In this document: positions 35,752 to 44,183 of the stretch, piece after piece | How positions within the stretch are numbered: position 1 is the first letter of the stretch | Layout of the letters: every line of letters starts with the position of its first letter | Source: Anabaena subtropica FACHB-260 | GTDB lineage: Bacteria > Cyanobacteriota > Cyanobacteriia > Cyanobacteriales > Nostocaceae | Direction: 5' to 3' | DNA: 44,227 nt | Assembly (NCBI RefSeq): GCF_014697105.1 | Contig: NZ_JACJRF010000048.1 | Coordinates: 1 to 44,227, forward strand | Program-made: the position numbers and the translations under genes | Notes under the pieces: generated by a model | The model's input: only the letters and a program-made list of their open reading frames with translations | The model's database searches: none | What the model was told of the DNA's origin: nothing

Positions 35752-36458
35752 TACCATTGCTCCATTATTTTTTTGACAAAATAATCAAGAAACTCTTGTA
35801 GTTTTTCTATTGAATTAATACATACCTGCCATGTGTAAGGAAATAGTTTATCTTCATGAATAGCTAAATAACTACAGCTATCACCCAAATGCTCAATTTT
35901 AAATTCTTCAGGTGACATTGATACCATTTCTCTAGCTTCTTCATCCTCAGAGTCGGTATATATATAATATGAATTCAATACAAAACTGCCTCTAACTTCA
36001 CCTTCTAAAACATTTGGATAAATAGATTGCATTGATTGTAAAAATAAATCTTCTTTACTTGGTAAAATCCAATATTTACCTAAAATATTTGTTATATAGT
36101 CTTCATGGTAATCATCTTCAGTATATGTCAAGCCATTTTCGGTTATACAAGTAAGCACCAAAACATCTGGCAGGAATATATTTTGAGGAAGAGAAATACA
36201 TAAACCTTCCTTACGTTGGGCTAAAACAAGTTGATAGCGTTTAGTACCTATTTGAGGATTCTTAAGTTTATATCCTATATATTGAGATGTTCGATTCTCA
36301 TCAAATTGGTCGTAAAAACCTAGTTTCTTAAGTGTGGTGGTTGCTAAAGACATCAAATCTTCGCCGCCTTGAATCACTTGGATATTAGTTGAGAGTAAGC
36401 GGGGAACGCCGTCTTCTACTTCAAATCTTTGGATGACATCGTATATTATTTTTGACAT
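35751..36458 (-). CDS. Unrecognised protein, first gene of an AT-rich operon
   Basis: I do not recognise this 235-residue acidic protein. It looks like a globular alpha/beta protein with a rich aromatic content (GKYWILPSKEDLFLQSMQSI, then VLNSYYIYTDSEDEEAREMV). There is no signal peptide or membrane segment, and no known catalytic motif. ATG 36458 is preferred over TTG 36464, with AGGAT about 11 bases upstream. Its stop overlaps the start of the DUF2726-like gene (TAATG), so translation is coupled and the products probably work together. Long AT-rich runs, no HIP1 sites and lack of family recognition suggest an acquired module. Confidence 0.65.
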   Translation of the reverse strand: MSKIIYDVIQRFEVEDGVPRLLSTNIQVIQGGEDLMSLATTTLKKLGFYDQFDENRTSQYIGYKLKNPQIGTKRYQLVLAQRKEGLCISLPQNIFLPDVLVLTCITENGLTYTEDDYHEDYITNILGKYWILPSKEDLFLQSMQSIYPNVLEGEVRGSFVLNSYYIYTDSEDEEAREMVSMSPEEFKIEHLGDSCSYLAIHEDKLFPYTWQVCINSIEKLQEFLDYFVKKIMEQW

Positions 36459-36468
36459 AGGCAAAATC

Positions 36469-36549
36469 CTAAAAATCTTGGCTAATATTTATGGAAATAG
36501 TGTAACTCTAATTTCCAAAATTTCCAATAGCCTTGGCTAAGATTTTTAG
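36469..36549. promoter_or_regulatory. Inverted repeat at the operon promoter
   Basis: Arms ctaaaaatctt (36469-36479) and aagatttttag (36539-36549) are exact complements 59 bases apart, directly before the two-gene operon. Near the left arm is ttggctaa and near the right arm ttggctaa, so a direct repeat of that word is also present. It may be an operator or a structural repeat. Confidence 0.45.
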
Positions 36550-36639
36550 ATTTATACTGAAACATGAAATTTCCCAATGACTTATAGCCTTGGGAAACCA
36601 AATTTATATTCATGCTGAAAGCGATCACCTTCTTTCTTT

Positions 36640-37386
36640 CTACAATTGATCAGGATCAATGCCTAACTGACGTAACCGTTCTGCCAAGCGATCGGCTTTT
36701 TGCTGTTCTTGTTCTAATTGTAGTGCTAGCATTTGCGATCGCTCTTCATTACTCAGTAACAGATTCCCCTGTGCATCCCACCAGCGTAACCAAGGGGCTG
36801 TCATATTATTATATTGTCCTTGCCAAATGCCTAATTCAACGCCCATCGAGGCAATATAATAATGTCTCCGTTCATTGGCTGGTAATAGTTCATAGTGACC
36901 GTCTACTAAGTGATACACTTCTAAACTGGCTTTATTTGCTTCGTAAATCCCATAAAACGGTACTCGAATCGCTTGCTCATACACCCAAAATTTACCAGTC
37001 AGAGGCGTTTTGTCTCGTTCTTCTGAGCCATCACCGGAGACAAATTCTAAAACAATTAATGGTGCAACGTACTCTTGCCATAACACATAGGAACGCCGAA
37101 ATTTCCCATTTAACATTGGTGGTACGTTCGGCACATAAAACCAATCTGGTGCTTCAGCACCTTTTTCTGGGGGTTCAGTTAAACGCCAATAGATACCGCA
37201 ATCTTGCCCAATGGAATATTGACCATCAGGATGTAGTTGCTGCAACACACTGGTAATGGAGTCTGTCAGAAGGATACTTTGAGGATGTTCTTGAAAATTT
37301 TTCACGAAAGTACCGTCTGACTCTGGTAACTCAGTATGGTCGGGAAGATGAGTAATGCCTAGTTCAGAGAGTTTGGCTAGGGTCAT
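36640..37386 (-). CDS. Uma2-family putative endonuclease with coiled-coil tail
   Basis: The 248-residue protein is a long Uma2/DUF820 member. It has APDWFYVPNVPPM (conserved PD-type Asp), VLEFVSGDGSEERDKTPLTG (Glu of the core) and FWVYEQAIRVPFYGIYE. After about 195 a charged helix (ERSQMLALQLEQEQQKADRL, then AERLRQLGIDPDQL) forms a coiled coil, as in many cyanobacterial Uma2 proteins. The role is unknown. The ATG is at 37386, and the gene is divergent from rluE. Confidence 0.85.
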   Translation of the reverse strand: MTLAKLSELGITHLPDHTELPESDGTFVKNFQEHPQSILLTDSITSVLQQLHPDGQYSIGQDCGIYWRLTEPPEKGAEAPDWFYVPNVPPMLNGKFRRSYVLWQEYVAPLIVLEFVSGDGSEERDKTPLTGKFWVYEQAIRVPFYGIYEANKASLEVYHLVDGHYELLPANERRHYYIASMGVELGIWQGQYNNMTAPWLRWWDAQGNLLLSNEERSQMLALQLEQEQQKADRLAERLRQLGIDPDQL

Positions 37387-37473
37387 AGAACTTTGGCGCT
37401 GTTAAAGACTCAACTATATTTTAGGCTGAGAATGGGGGAGTGGGAAGATAAGGATAAGAACCAGAATCGTTAA

Positions 37474-37498
37474 CTAATGACCAATGACTAATGACGAT
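37474..37498. repeat. Heptamer STRR overlapping the rluE start (aatgacc/aatgact)
   Basis: Units aatgacc, aatgact and aatgac overlap the start codon at 37484, so the first four residues (M-T-N-D) are encoded in the repeat. The same word supplies the start of the acetyltransferase at 17966. Confidence 0.75.
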
Positions 37499-38098
37499 CG
37501 CTATATTATTTTTCATAAACCCTATGGTGTCCTGAGTCAGTTTACTCAGGAATCACCGAAGCATATAACTCTCAAAGATTATATTGATGTACCTGATGTT
37601 TATCCTGTGGGGAGGTTGGATTGGGATAGTGAAGGGTTACTTTTATTAACCAACAATGGTGGGTTGCAGCATCGGCTTTCTGATCCGCGTTTTGGTCATG
37701 AGCGGACTTACTGGGTACAGGTAGAACGCATACCCGATCAAGAGGCTATCAACAAGCTACAAACGGGGGTGGAGATTCAAGATTATCGCACGCGACCAGC
37801 AAAGGTCAGCTTATTACCAGAATATCCGCCTGTGAGCGATCGCCATCCGCCTATCAGATTTCGCAAAAATGTTCCCACTGCTTGGTTAGAAATGACTTTG
37901 ACTGAGGGGAAAAATCGTCAAGTCCGCCGGATGACTGCGGCTGTGGGGTTTCCGACTTTGCGGTTGGTTAGGGTGAGTATAGGTCTTTTACGGTTGGATG
38001 GTTTGTCTTTAGGTGAGTGGCGTGACCTAACTTCCTCGGAACTTATATTGTTGCTTGATTCGTCTCGGCGTCGGGGAATACGCAAATTCTCTCATTAA
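37484..38098 (+). CDS. rluE: RluE-like 23S rRNA pseudouridine synthase
   Basis: The 204-residue protein is a short RsuA/RluE-family enzyme without an S4 domain. It has [14 protein letters not shown] at the start, the catalytic-loop [14 protein letters not shown] with D46, and the family ending [20 protein letters not shown], which contacts the RNA. RluE isomerises U2457 in E. coli 23S rRNA; the exact site here is inferred. ATG 37484 comes from a heptamer repeat. It is divergent from the Uma2 gene and followed by a sensor kinase. Confidence 0.9.
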   Translation: MTNDDRYIIFHKPYGVLSQFTQESPKHITLKDYIDVPDVYPVGRLDWDSEGLLLLTNNGGLQHRLSDPRFGHERTYWVQVERIPDQEAINKLQTGVEIQDYRTRPAKVSLLPEYPPVSDRHPPIRFRKNVPTAWLEMTLTEGKNRQVRRMTAAVGFPTLRLVRVSIGLLRLDGLSLGEWRDLTSSELILLLDSSRRRGIRKFSH

Positions 38099-38265
38099 AC
38101 TTTGTAAACAGTTACGGGAATGAGCTACAAATAATCTGAAGTTGAACAAAAAGAACAACACTTTTTATTGGCCTGTATTTGACAAAAAAATAATTGAAAA
38201 GCAGTATAGTACTGTTTTTTGTTGTTCCCTTTTAACTTCAGCCCTTGAGCGTAAGTTTAAGTCTT

Positions 38266-39657
38266 ATGAGCCTGAATCAGCGATCATCTACGATGGGCGG
38301 AACGCCATCGCTCTGGCATCAAACTCACACACCACAAAATATTGTACTCAAAACCCCTGTGTACTTAGAACTTACGCCCGAATCAACCCCTCACCTAGAA
38401 CTTAGTACAGCAGAAACTCTCCATCGTGCTGAAGAAGAACTGCGGTGGTATCGAATGTTGTACGAAAATACACCAAGTATATATTTTAGTTTGGATACCA
38501 CGGGGTTAATTTTATCTGTCAATCGGTTCGGAGCCGCATTTCTTGGGTACACGCCAGAACAATTGCGACAACAACCCATTTCGCAATTATTTGCTCAATC
38601 AGACCAAGAAAGGCTGTCTGATACTTTGAGGAGTTTGTTAAAAACTACATCGCCAAATGCTGTTAACTATGGCCATTTTCAGTTAAATTATCCGGCAAAT
38701 GGGATGAAATCGGTCAAAGTTATACTGCGACTAATACCTGATGGGGAACAGTATCCTGTCAAAAAACCGATGATTATTATGATGTGTGAGGGAATAACTG
38801 CATTAGACCAAGTTGAAAAAAGCGAGGAAGATTTTCATCACCTAGTCAATAACCTAGCAGACTTAGAAGTCAGCGAGGAAGCAGCAAAAACCCAGCTAGC
38901 AGAACGAGAAAGCCTCAGTCACTTAAAAGACGAATTTCTTAGCACGGTTTCCCACGAACTGCGAACACCGCTAACTAATATGAAAATGGCAATTCAGATG
39001 TTGGGAATTGCTTTGCATCGGGAGCAGAACTTGCTCTGGGAAACAACACAGCCAATAGCCGAACCTTCAAAAGTAGCTTGCTATTTTAATATTTTAGAAA
39101 ATGAGTGCGATCGCGAAATAAATCTTATTAATAACTTTCTAGAATTACAGCGCCTCAATACCAATGCTAAACCTTGGGTGTTAGAAACAATTCAATTACC
39201 GTCATGGTTGTGGCGTGTAGTAGAGCAATTTAAAAGCCGCAATTTCTATATCTGTAAGCAAAAATTACACATCAGCGTCACTCCTTCTCTTCCACCATTA
39301 GTGTGCAATCCCAGCAGCTTAGAACGTATTTTAATAGAACTGCTAACTAACGCTTGTAAATTTAGCCCTCCAGATGGAGAAATTACCATTGCAGCCCAAC
39401 TAGAATCTCAAAAGATTGTATTCCAAGTGATTAATTCTGGTGTAGAAATCCCTAAATCTGAATTACCGCGTATTTTTGATAAATTTTATCGCATTCCCAG
39501 CAATGATCCTTGGAAACAAGGCGGTACAGGTTTAGGATTGGCACTGGTACAAAAACTAATCCAACAATTAGGAGGAACAATAAAAGTAGAAAGCGGGTCA
39601 AATCGTACCTGTTTTAGTATCCAACTAGTACTTCACCAACCCAAAATAATTGGGTGA
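38266..39657 (+). CDS. PAS-domain sensor histidine kinase
   Basis: The 463-residue cytoplasmic kinase has a PAS domain (about 60-175: LRWYRMLYENTPSIYFSLDT, GLILSVNRFGAAFLGYTPEQ), a short coiled linker, a HisKA domain with the phospho-acceptor H230 in STVSHELRTPLTNM, and an HATPase_c domain with the N box ELLTNACKFSP, the F box-like IFDKFYRIP and the G box GGTGLGLAL. There are no membrane segments. I use ATG 38266; a TTG at 38245 would add seven residues. A response regulator is not adjacent, though one lies at 43.4-44.1 kb. The signal is unknown. Confidence 0.93.
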   Translation: MSLNQRSSTMGGTPSLWHQTHTPQNIVLKTPVYLELTPESTPHLELSTAETLHRAEEELRWYRMLYENTPSIYFSLDTTGLILSVNRFGAAFLGYTPEQLRQQPISQLFAQSDQERLSDTLRSLLKTTSPNAVNYGHFQLNYPANGMKSVKVILRLIPDGEQYPVKKPMIIMMCEGITALDQVEKSEEDFHHLVNNLADLEVSEEAAKTQLAERESLSHLKDEFLSTVSHELRTPLTNMKMAIQMLGIALHREQNLLWETTQPIAEPSKVACYFNILENECDREINLINNFLELQRLNTNAKPWVLETIQLPSWLWRVVEQFKSRNFYICKQKLHISVTPSLPPLVCNPSSLERILIELLTNACKFSPPDGEITIAAQLESQKIVFQVINSGVEIPKSELPRIFDKFYRIPSNDPWKQGGTGLGLALVQKLIQQLGGTIKVESGSNRTCFSIQLVLHQPKIIG

Positions 39658-39952
39658 AGGTGGGAGTGAGGAGTAGGGAATTTTGGATTTTAGATTTTAG
39701 ATTTTGAATTGAACACTAAGCCTCCCGTGAAGGATACAGGAATCAAGTTTGATTAATATATATATTCCCAAAACTACCTTGCCGATATCTGCAATCTTTA
39801 GCTAATATGCGTCACAATTAATACTGCCACGAAAATTCACTGATGAAACCACAATTTTTTGTATGTCTACTGTAGGCATGGGCGGCCAATTGTGGCACTT
39901 TGGATATTAGTGGCTAGAAGCACCTCAGAACGGGAATTAAGGAACTTCCACT
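39658..39952. other. Intergenic region before the PP2C gene
   Basis: It contains a heptamer repeat (ggattttagattttagattt, 39683-39706) and a leader with AAGGAA nine bases before the ATG at 39953. No gene was found. The phrase aaggaacttccact before the ATG resembles the end of the MITE-like elements, but only over 10 bases. Confidence 0.5.
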
Positions 39953-41896
39953 ATGCTGATTTGCCCTCAGTGTGAATTTGAAAACCCTCATGCTAACAAG
40001 TTTTGTCAAAAATGTGGTGCTTCTTTGTCCCACAAGTTTTGTCCTCAATGCAGTACTGAAGTACCTGTAAATGCTCAACATTGTCATAACTGTGGTGCGG
40101 AAATCGGCACAGTGTGGCTAGCAATTATAGGAATTGGTGAGGATGGAGAGGAGAAGAAGGAGCTATCTACATCATTTGTCTTGATTGGTTCTTATGTAGA
40201 CAAGGAACAGCGCTATCAGGTATTGGAAGTGCTATCAACCGGAAATGATCAAGTTATAGTCAGGGTTTTGGACTGTCAACCATATCAAGTATCACCAATT
40301 GAAGCGATATTAGCTAATCAGCAACAAGGGCTGGCGACTCCCTCCGTGGAAGCCAAAGGTATTCCCAGTTTAGCTAAGGCTTACATGGTCTTACAATCCC
40401 AAAATCACCCAGAAATTCCCCAGATTCATGATGCTTGGCAGGACGGTGATATTCAGGTATTACTTATTGAAGACCGTTCTCATTGGCAGTCTTTACTTAA
40501 TTTGTGGCAAAAGGAAACTACTGATTCCTTACAAATTTTACATTGGTTTTATCAAATGACCCAACTGTGGGTATTGCTAGAACCATTGAAATGTCACTAT
40601 AGTTTGTGGGATTTGGGGAATTTATGCTTAGACGAAGACCAGACAATTAGCTTACAAAGGTTGTATGTAATACCACCCAAAAGTGAATTGGCGATTGACT
40701 ACTCACCATTAGAGGTTAATGCTACAACAGCACAGGAAGACGATGTAACATTACCTCTCTTAGTCCAACCTTCAGATGTTCGAGCTTTGGGAGAAGTTTG
40801 GCAAGCGCTATTTAGAGAATCTCAACGGACTCAATTTGGTTCAGTCATCCAAATTTTAGGAGATTTGGAGCAAGGTAAGATTCAAACGATCGCTCAGTTG
40901 CGATCGTGTTTACAAGAAGTCGCCACGGAACTAGAAGCAACTACAACCCCAATTATTGAGCCAATGGAAAAAGAACAAACGAATACACCAACAGTCTTAC
41001 AAGTAGATGAGTTAGAAGATACCTCTGGCAAGGGTGATGATATGCCAACGGTGGTGTTGTCAGTGCAGTTAAGCAGTTTAGAAGATGCTGGTCGCACTGA
41101 TGTTGGTCGTCAACGCCATCACAATGAGGACTACTTTGGGATTGAAACTAAAACTGAAAAAGTAGAATTTCCGAGAAACCGCACTCTACAAGCTCGTGGA
41201 TTGTATATTCTTTGTGATGGTATGGGCGGACACGCCGGCGGTGAGGTGGCTAGTGAGTTAGCAGTTGTTACTTTGCGCCAATACTTTCAGCAATACTGGA
41301 CTAATAATCAATTGCCAACGGAAGATAGTATTCGTGAAGCCGTGTATCTCGCTAATCAGGCGATTTACGAGAAAAATCAACAAGATGCCCGTTCTGGAGT
41401 AGGACGCATGGGTACTACCTTGGTCATGTTATTGATTCAAGGTAATGAAGCAGCCGTCGCCCATGTGGGTGATAGCCGCCTCTACCGTGTGACTCGCAAG
41501 CGGGGACTGGAACAAGTGACAATAGATCATGAAGTTGGTCAACGAGAAATAGATAGAGGTGTGGAAGCAAGTATCGCTTATGCCCGTCCAGATGCTTATC
41601 AATTAACCCAAGCTTTGGGCCCTCGTGATGAAACAGCAATTAATCCCGATGTGGAGTTTTTTGATATCAACGAAGATAGCCTGCTGGTTCTCGTTTCCGA
41701 TGGGCTATCAGATAACGATTTACTAGAAACTAATTGGCAAACTCACCTACTGCCTTTATTGAGTTCTGGCGTTAATTTAGAACAGGGAGTAACAGAATTA
41801 ATTGATTTGGGCAACCAACACAATGGTCATGACAACATTACTGCTATACTTGTGCGGGCAAAAGTGCGCCCGAATATGGGGGATAGTAATTCTTAA
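39953..41896 (+). CDS. Zinc-ribbon / pseudokinase / PP2C phosphatase
   Basis: The 647-residue protein has two N-terminal zinc ribbons (C4, C7, C18, C21; C30, C33, C44, C47), a middle region (about 75-330) that reads as a degenerate protein kinase, and a C-terminal PP2C phosphatase (about 375-640). PP2C motifs are DVGRQRHHNEDYFG, CDGMGGHAGGE, MGTTLVMLLIQ, AHVGDSRLYR, LVSDGLSDN and GHDNITAILV, so the metal-binding Asp residues are present. The kinase-like part keeps the layout (RYQVLEVLSTGN; YSLWDLGNLCLDEDQTISLQ; PSDVRALGEVWQALF) but has lost the HRD and DFG catalytic residues. It likely dephosphorylates Ser/Thr proteins. The FHA kinase gene follows 203 bases later on the same strand. Confidence 0.88.
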   Translation: MLICPQCEFENPHANKFCQKCGASLSHKFCPQCSTEVPVNAQHCHNCGAEIGTVWLAIIGIGEDGEEKKELSTSFVLIGSYVDKEQRYQVLEVLSTGNDQVIVRVLDCQPYQVSPIEAILANQQQGLATPSVEAKGIPSLAKAYMVLQSQNHPEIPQIHDAWQDGDIQVLLIEDRSHWQSLLNLWQKETTDSLQILHWFYQMTQLWVLLEPLKCHYSLWDLGNLCLDEDQTISLQRLYVIPPKSELAIDYSPLEVNATTAQEDDVTLPLLVQPSDVRALGEVWQALFRESQRTQFGSVIQILGDLEQGKIQTIAQLRSCLQEVATELEATTTPIIEPMEKEQTNTPTVLQVDELEDTSGKGDDMPTVVLSVQLSSLEDAGRTDVGRQRHHNEDYFGIETKTEKVEFPRNRTLQARGLYILCDGMGGHAGGEVASELAVVTLRQYFQQYWTNNQLPTEDSIREAVYLANQAIYEKNQQDARSGVGRMGTTLVMLLIQGNEAAVAHVGDSRLYRVTRKRGLEQVTIDHEVGQREIDRGVEASIAYARPDAYQLTQALGPRDETAINPDVEFFDINEDSLLVLVSDGLSDNDLLETNWQTHLLPLLSSGVNLEQGVTELIDLGNQHNGHDNITAILVRAKVRPNMGDSNS

Positions 41897-41976
41897 TTAA
41901 AACTGAGGATGAAGAGGATGGACAAAATAGATGTCCTTTTTATCTCCCCTACCTACTCCCCTTGAATTTTGGATTT

Positions 41977-42067
41977 GCGTTAGCGTAGCAGACGCAGCGC
42001 AGCAAGTATTTTAAATTTTAGATTGTTCTATTCAGAATCTAAAATCTAAAATCTAAAATCTAAAATT
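41977..42067. repeat. Repeat cluster: GC-rich palindrome and heptamer STRR
   Basis: A GC-rich part (gcgttagcgtagcagacgcagcgcagcaag, 41979-42007; the word gcgtagcagacgcagcgcag is shared in style with 23191-23231) is followed by an inverted repeat attttagatt (42015-42024) / aatctaaaat (42036-42045) and four copies of the 7-mer aatctaa to 42067. Confidence 0.65.
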
Positions 42068-42099
42068 TTCCAGTCCCTAACTCTTACACAGGTTGTATT

Positions 42100-43389
42100 G
42101 TGGTTACTCTGACGCTGCTAGAACCGCAACAAAAAACACCACTGAAGCAGTGGTGCTTTGAAAATTCCTCCGTGATTCGGATTGGTCGCGCGGCGGATAA
42201 TCATGTTGTTTTGACTGATAGTTTGGTTTCCCGTCATCATCTGGAAATTCGACAGGTCAGTTCGGCTGGAAATGGTTCTTGGCAGGTGATTAGTAAGGGG
42301 ACAAATGGGACTTTTCTGAATGGGGTTTTGGTGATTCAGGATTCGCTGCCAAATAATGCCCTCCTACAACTGGCACAGGGGGGGCCAATTTTGCAATTCC
42401 AAGTTCAGGATGTTATACCACCGGAATGGCAGTCAGTTTCGGGGGGAGATAGTCTATTGCCTGGGGTTGGCAGTTTGGCAGAAAACAATAATCCAGAATT
42501 TTCTCACAATTCTAGTAGTTTGACTTTCACTTGCACCCATGAAGGTAATTCTCCCCAGAATCTATTTTGCATCCATTGCGGGCAACCGCTTTCGGTGATT
42601 CAAACAATTCGCTATTACCAAGTGTTGCGGACTTTGGGACAGGGGGGAATGGGGACTACCTATCTGGCTTGGGATGCGAGTGGGGTGATTGCTGGGCATC
42701 CAAAGTTGTTGGTGTTGAAGCAAATGAATGCTGATATGGCGAGAATTGCTAAGGCCCAAGAATTATTTGAACGGGAAGCCTATACTCTCAAAGGCCTTGA
42801 CCATCCAGGTATTCCTAAGTATTACGATTTTTTTGTAGAAGGTGGGAAAAAATATTTGGCGATGGAATTAGTGCATGGGCAAGATTTGGAGAAACGTATC
42901 TATGCCACAGGCCCAGTTATACCCAGCCAAGCGATCGCCTGGATGATTCAAACTTGCGATATTCTAGATTATCTCCACAATCAAGAACCGCCACTCATTC
43001 ACCGTGATATTAAACCGGCTAATTTGATGGTGCGGACGGCGAATAATCAAGTAGCGGTGCTAGATTTTGGCGCGGTTAAGGAAATTGGTACTACACCAGG
43101 GACACGCATTGGTGCAGAGGGTTATTGCGCTCCAGAACAAGAACGGGGACAGCCTTTAACCCAATCTGATTTATATGCAATCGGCCCCACGCTAATTTTT
43201 CTCCTCACCGGTGAAAATCCTTTCAAGTTTTACCGCCAAAAAGGGCGTGCTTTCCGCTTTGATGTGAGTAAAATCCCGACTGTTACCCCTAAATTAAGAG
43301 ATGTCATTGAGCGTACTACCGAACCTTTGCCACGCGATCGCTTCCAGTCTGCTCAGGAATTAGCTATGGCATTGGCTGCTTGTTGCTAA
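42100..43389 (+). CDS. FHA / zinc-ribbon Ser/Thr protein kinase
   Basis: The 429-residue kinase has an N-terminal FHA domain (about 20-105; VIRIGRAADNHVVLTDSLVS, with RHH and NGTFLNG), a CxnC...CIHC zinc ribbon (C145, C157, C160) and a Hanks-type kinase domain (about 170-429). Catalytic residues are all present: glycine loop GQGGMG, Lys207, Glu226, HRDIKPAN with D303, and DFG at 322-324. FHA domains bind phosphothreonine, so it may dock on phosphorylated partners or on itself. The start is GTG at 42100; no better ATG lies upstream. It follows the PP2C gene, its likely antagonist. It has no membrane segment. Confidence 0.9.
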   Translation: MVTLTLLEPQQKTPLKQWCFENSSVIRIGRAADNHVVLTDSLVSRHHLEIRQVSSAGNGSWQVISKGTNGTFLNGVLVIQDSLPNNALLQLAQGGPILQFQVQDVIPPEWQSVSGGDSLLPGVGSLAENNNPEFSHNSSSLTFTCTHEGNSPQNLFCIHCGQPLSVIQTIRYYQVLRTLGQGGMGTTYLAWDASGVIAGHPKLLVLKQMNADMARIAKAQELFEREAYTLKGLDHPGIPKYYDFFVEGGKKYLAMELVHGQDLEKRIYATGPVIPSQAIAWMIQTCDILDYLHNQEPPLIHRDIKPANLMVRTANNQVAVLDFGAVKEIGTTPGTRIGAEGYCAPEQERGQPLTQSDLYAIGPTLIFLLTGENPFKFYRQKGRAFRFDVSKIPTVTPKLRDVIERTTEPLPRDRFQSAQELAMALAACC

Positions 43390-43405
43390 AATCACTAAAC
43401 TCCCA

Positions 43406-43435
43406 AACCCCCGGTTTCTTGAGGAAATCGGGGTT
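43406..43435. terminator. Terminator between convergent kinase and response regulator genes
   Basis: A 12-pair stem (43406-43418 with 43424-43435) with one bulged C and one G-U pair has a 5-base loop. A T-containing stretch follows to the right. It sits 17 bases after the kinase stop and 18 bases before the end of the opposite gene, so it can serve both. Confidence 0.6.
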
Positions 43436-43453
43436 CTTCACTGTTCTCTATGC

Positions 43454-44110
43454 TTACGCTACTAAGCCAGAACGCAAAGCCCTAACAGCCGCTTGGGTAC
43501 GGTCATCGGCACAGAGTTTATTCAGGATGTTACGAACGTGGGTTTTGACTGTACCAACAGTAATATAGAGTTTTTCGGCAATTTGCCCGTTACTACAACC
43601 AGCCACAATCAACTCTAAAATTTCTAATTCCCGTTGTGTGAGTGGGTAGGTTTCTAAAACTTGTTCGTATTCTGAAGGTAGAGCCTCAATTTTGACAGTT
43701 TTTGGCTTATCTGATGTTTGATTCTCTCCGGGGATGCCTTGGCGCATCTTCTGTAATACTACGTTGGCGATCGCTGGATCAATCCATGAGTTACCACCGA
43801 AAGTTGCTTGAATTGCTTCTGTGAGCCTACTAATACTGGTTTCTTTCATGTAGTAAGAGTCTGCTCCGGCGGCAAAGGCAGCCAGTACGGCATCTTCGGT
43901 ATGATCCATTGTCAGAATGAGAATCTTGGTGTGGGTTTGCCCACTCTCTGTTTGATAACGTCTAAACTTGCGAGTGAGTTCAATTCCATCCATATCAGGC
44001 AAGCCAATATCTACCACCGCTACATCAGGCTTTGCCGTTTCTAAGAGTTTGAGTCCTTGAGTGGCATTAGCAGCTTCACCAATTACTTTTAATCCAGTGT
44101 TGGCCTGCAA
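43454..44110 (-). CDS. NarL/FixJ-type response regulator with shortened receiver
   Basis: The 218-residue protein has a receiver domain with phospho-acceptor D34 (VVDIGLPDMDG), switch Thr67 (LILTMDH) and Lys89 (YYMKETS), and a C-terminal LuxR-type helix-turn-helix (PLTQRELEILELIVAGCSNG, then IAEKLYITVGTVKTHVRNIL). The first beta strand with the acidic pair (normally LLVDDH) is missing: the only start is TTG 44110. Upstream codons read ...LDFLYESPLRAA in frame but reach a stop at 44168-44170 without a start codon. No adjacent histidine kinase; the PAS kinase at 38.3 kb is a candidate partner. Confidence 0.85.
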   Translation of the reverse strand: MQANTGLKVIGEAANATQGLKLLETAKPDVAVVDIGLPDMDGIELTRKFRRYQTESGQTHTKILILTMDHTEDAVLAAFAAGADSYYMKETSISRLTEAIQATFGGNSWIDPAIANVVLQKMRQGIPGENQTSDKPKTVKIEALPSEYEQVLETYPLTQRELEILELIVAGCSNGQIAEKLYITVGTVKTHVRNILNKLCADDRTQAAVRALRSGLVA

Positions 44111-44167
44111 AGCCGCTCTTAGAGGTGATTCGTAAAGAAAATCTAAAGAGCTTTTGAGTAATCTGGA

Positions 44168-44183
44168 CTAGATTTTAATCTAG
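44168..44183. promoter_or_regulatory. 16-bp palindrome upstream of the response regulator
   Basis: CTAGATTTTAATCTAG is a palindrome with 7-bp arms around a two-base centre, about 60 bases before the regulator's start. It could be an operator, possibly for autoregulation; LuxR-family sites are often dyads of this size. Confidence 0.35.

Noticed and set aside
38142-38265. Longer N-terminus or separate small gene before the histidine kinase
   Set aside because: The alternate frame has no ribosome site and overlaps the kinase in another frame; ATG 38266 fits the domain start.
39941-39952. End of a third MITE-like element (aaggaacttccact)
   Set aside because: Only about 10 bases match, the opposite end is absent, and the segment doubles as the ribosome site of the PP2C gene.
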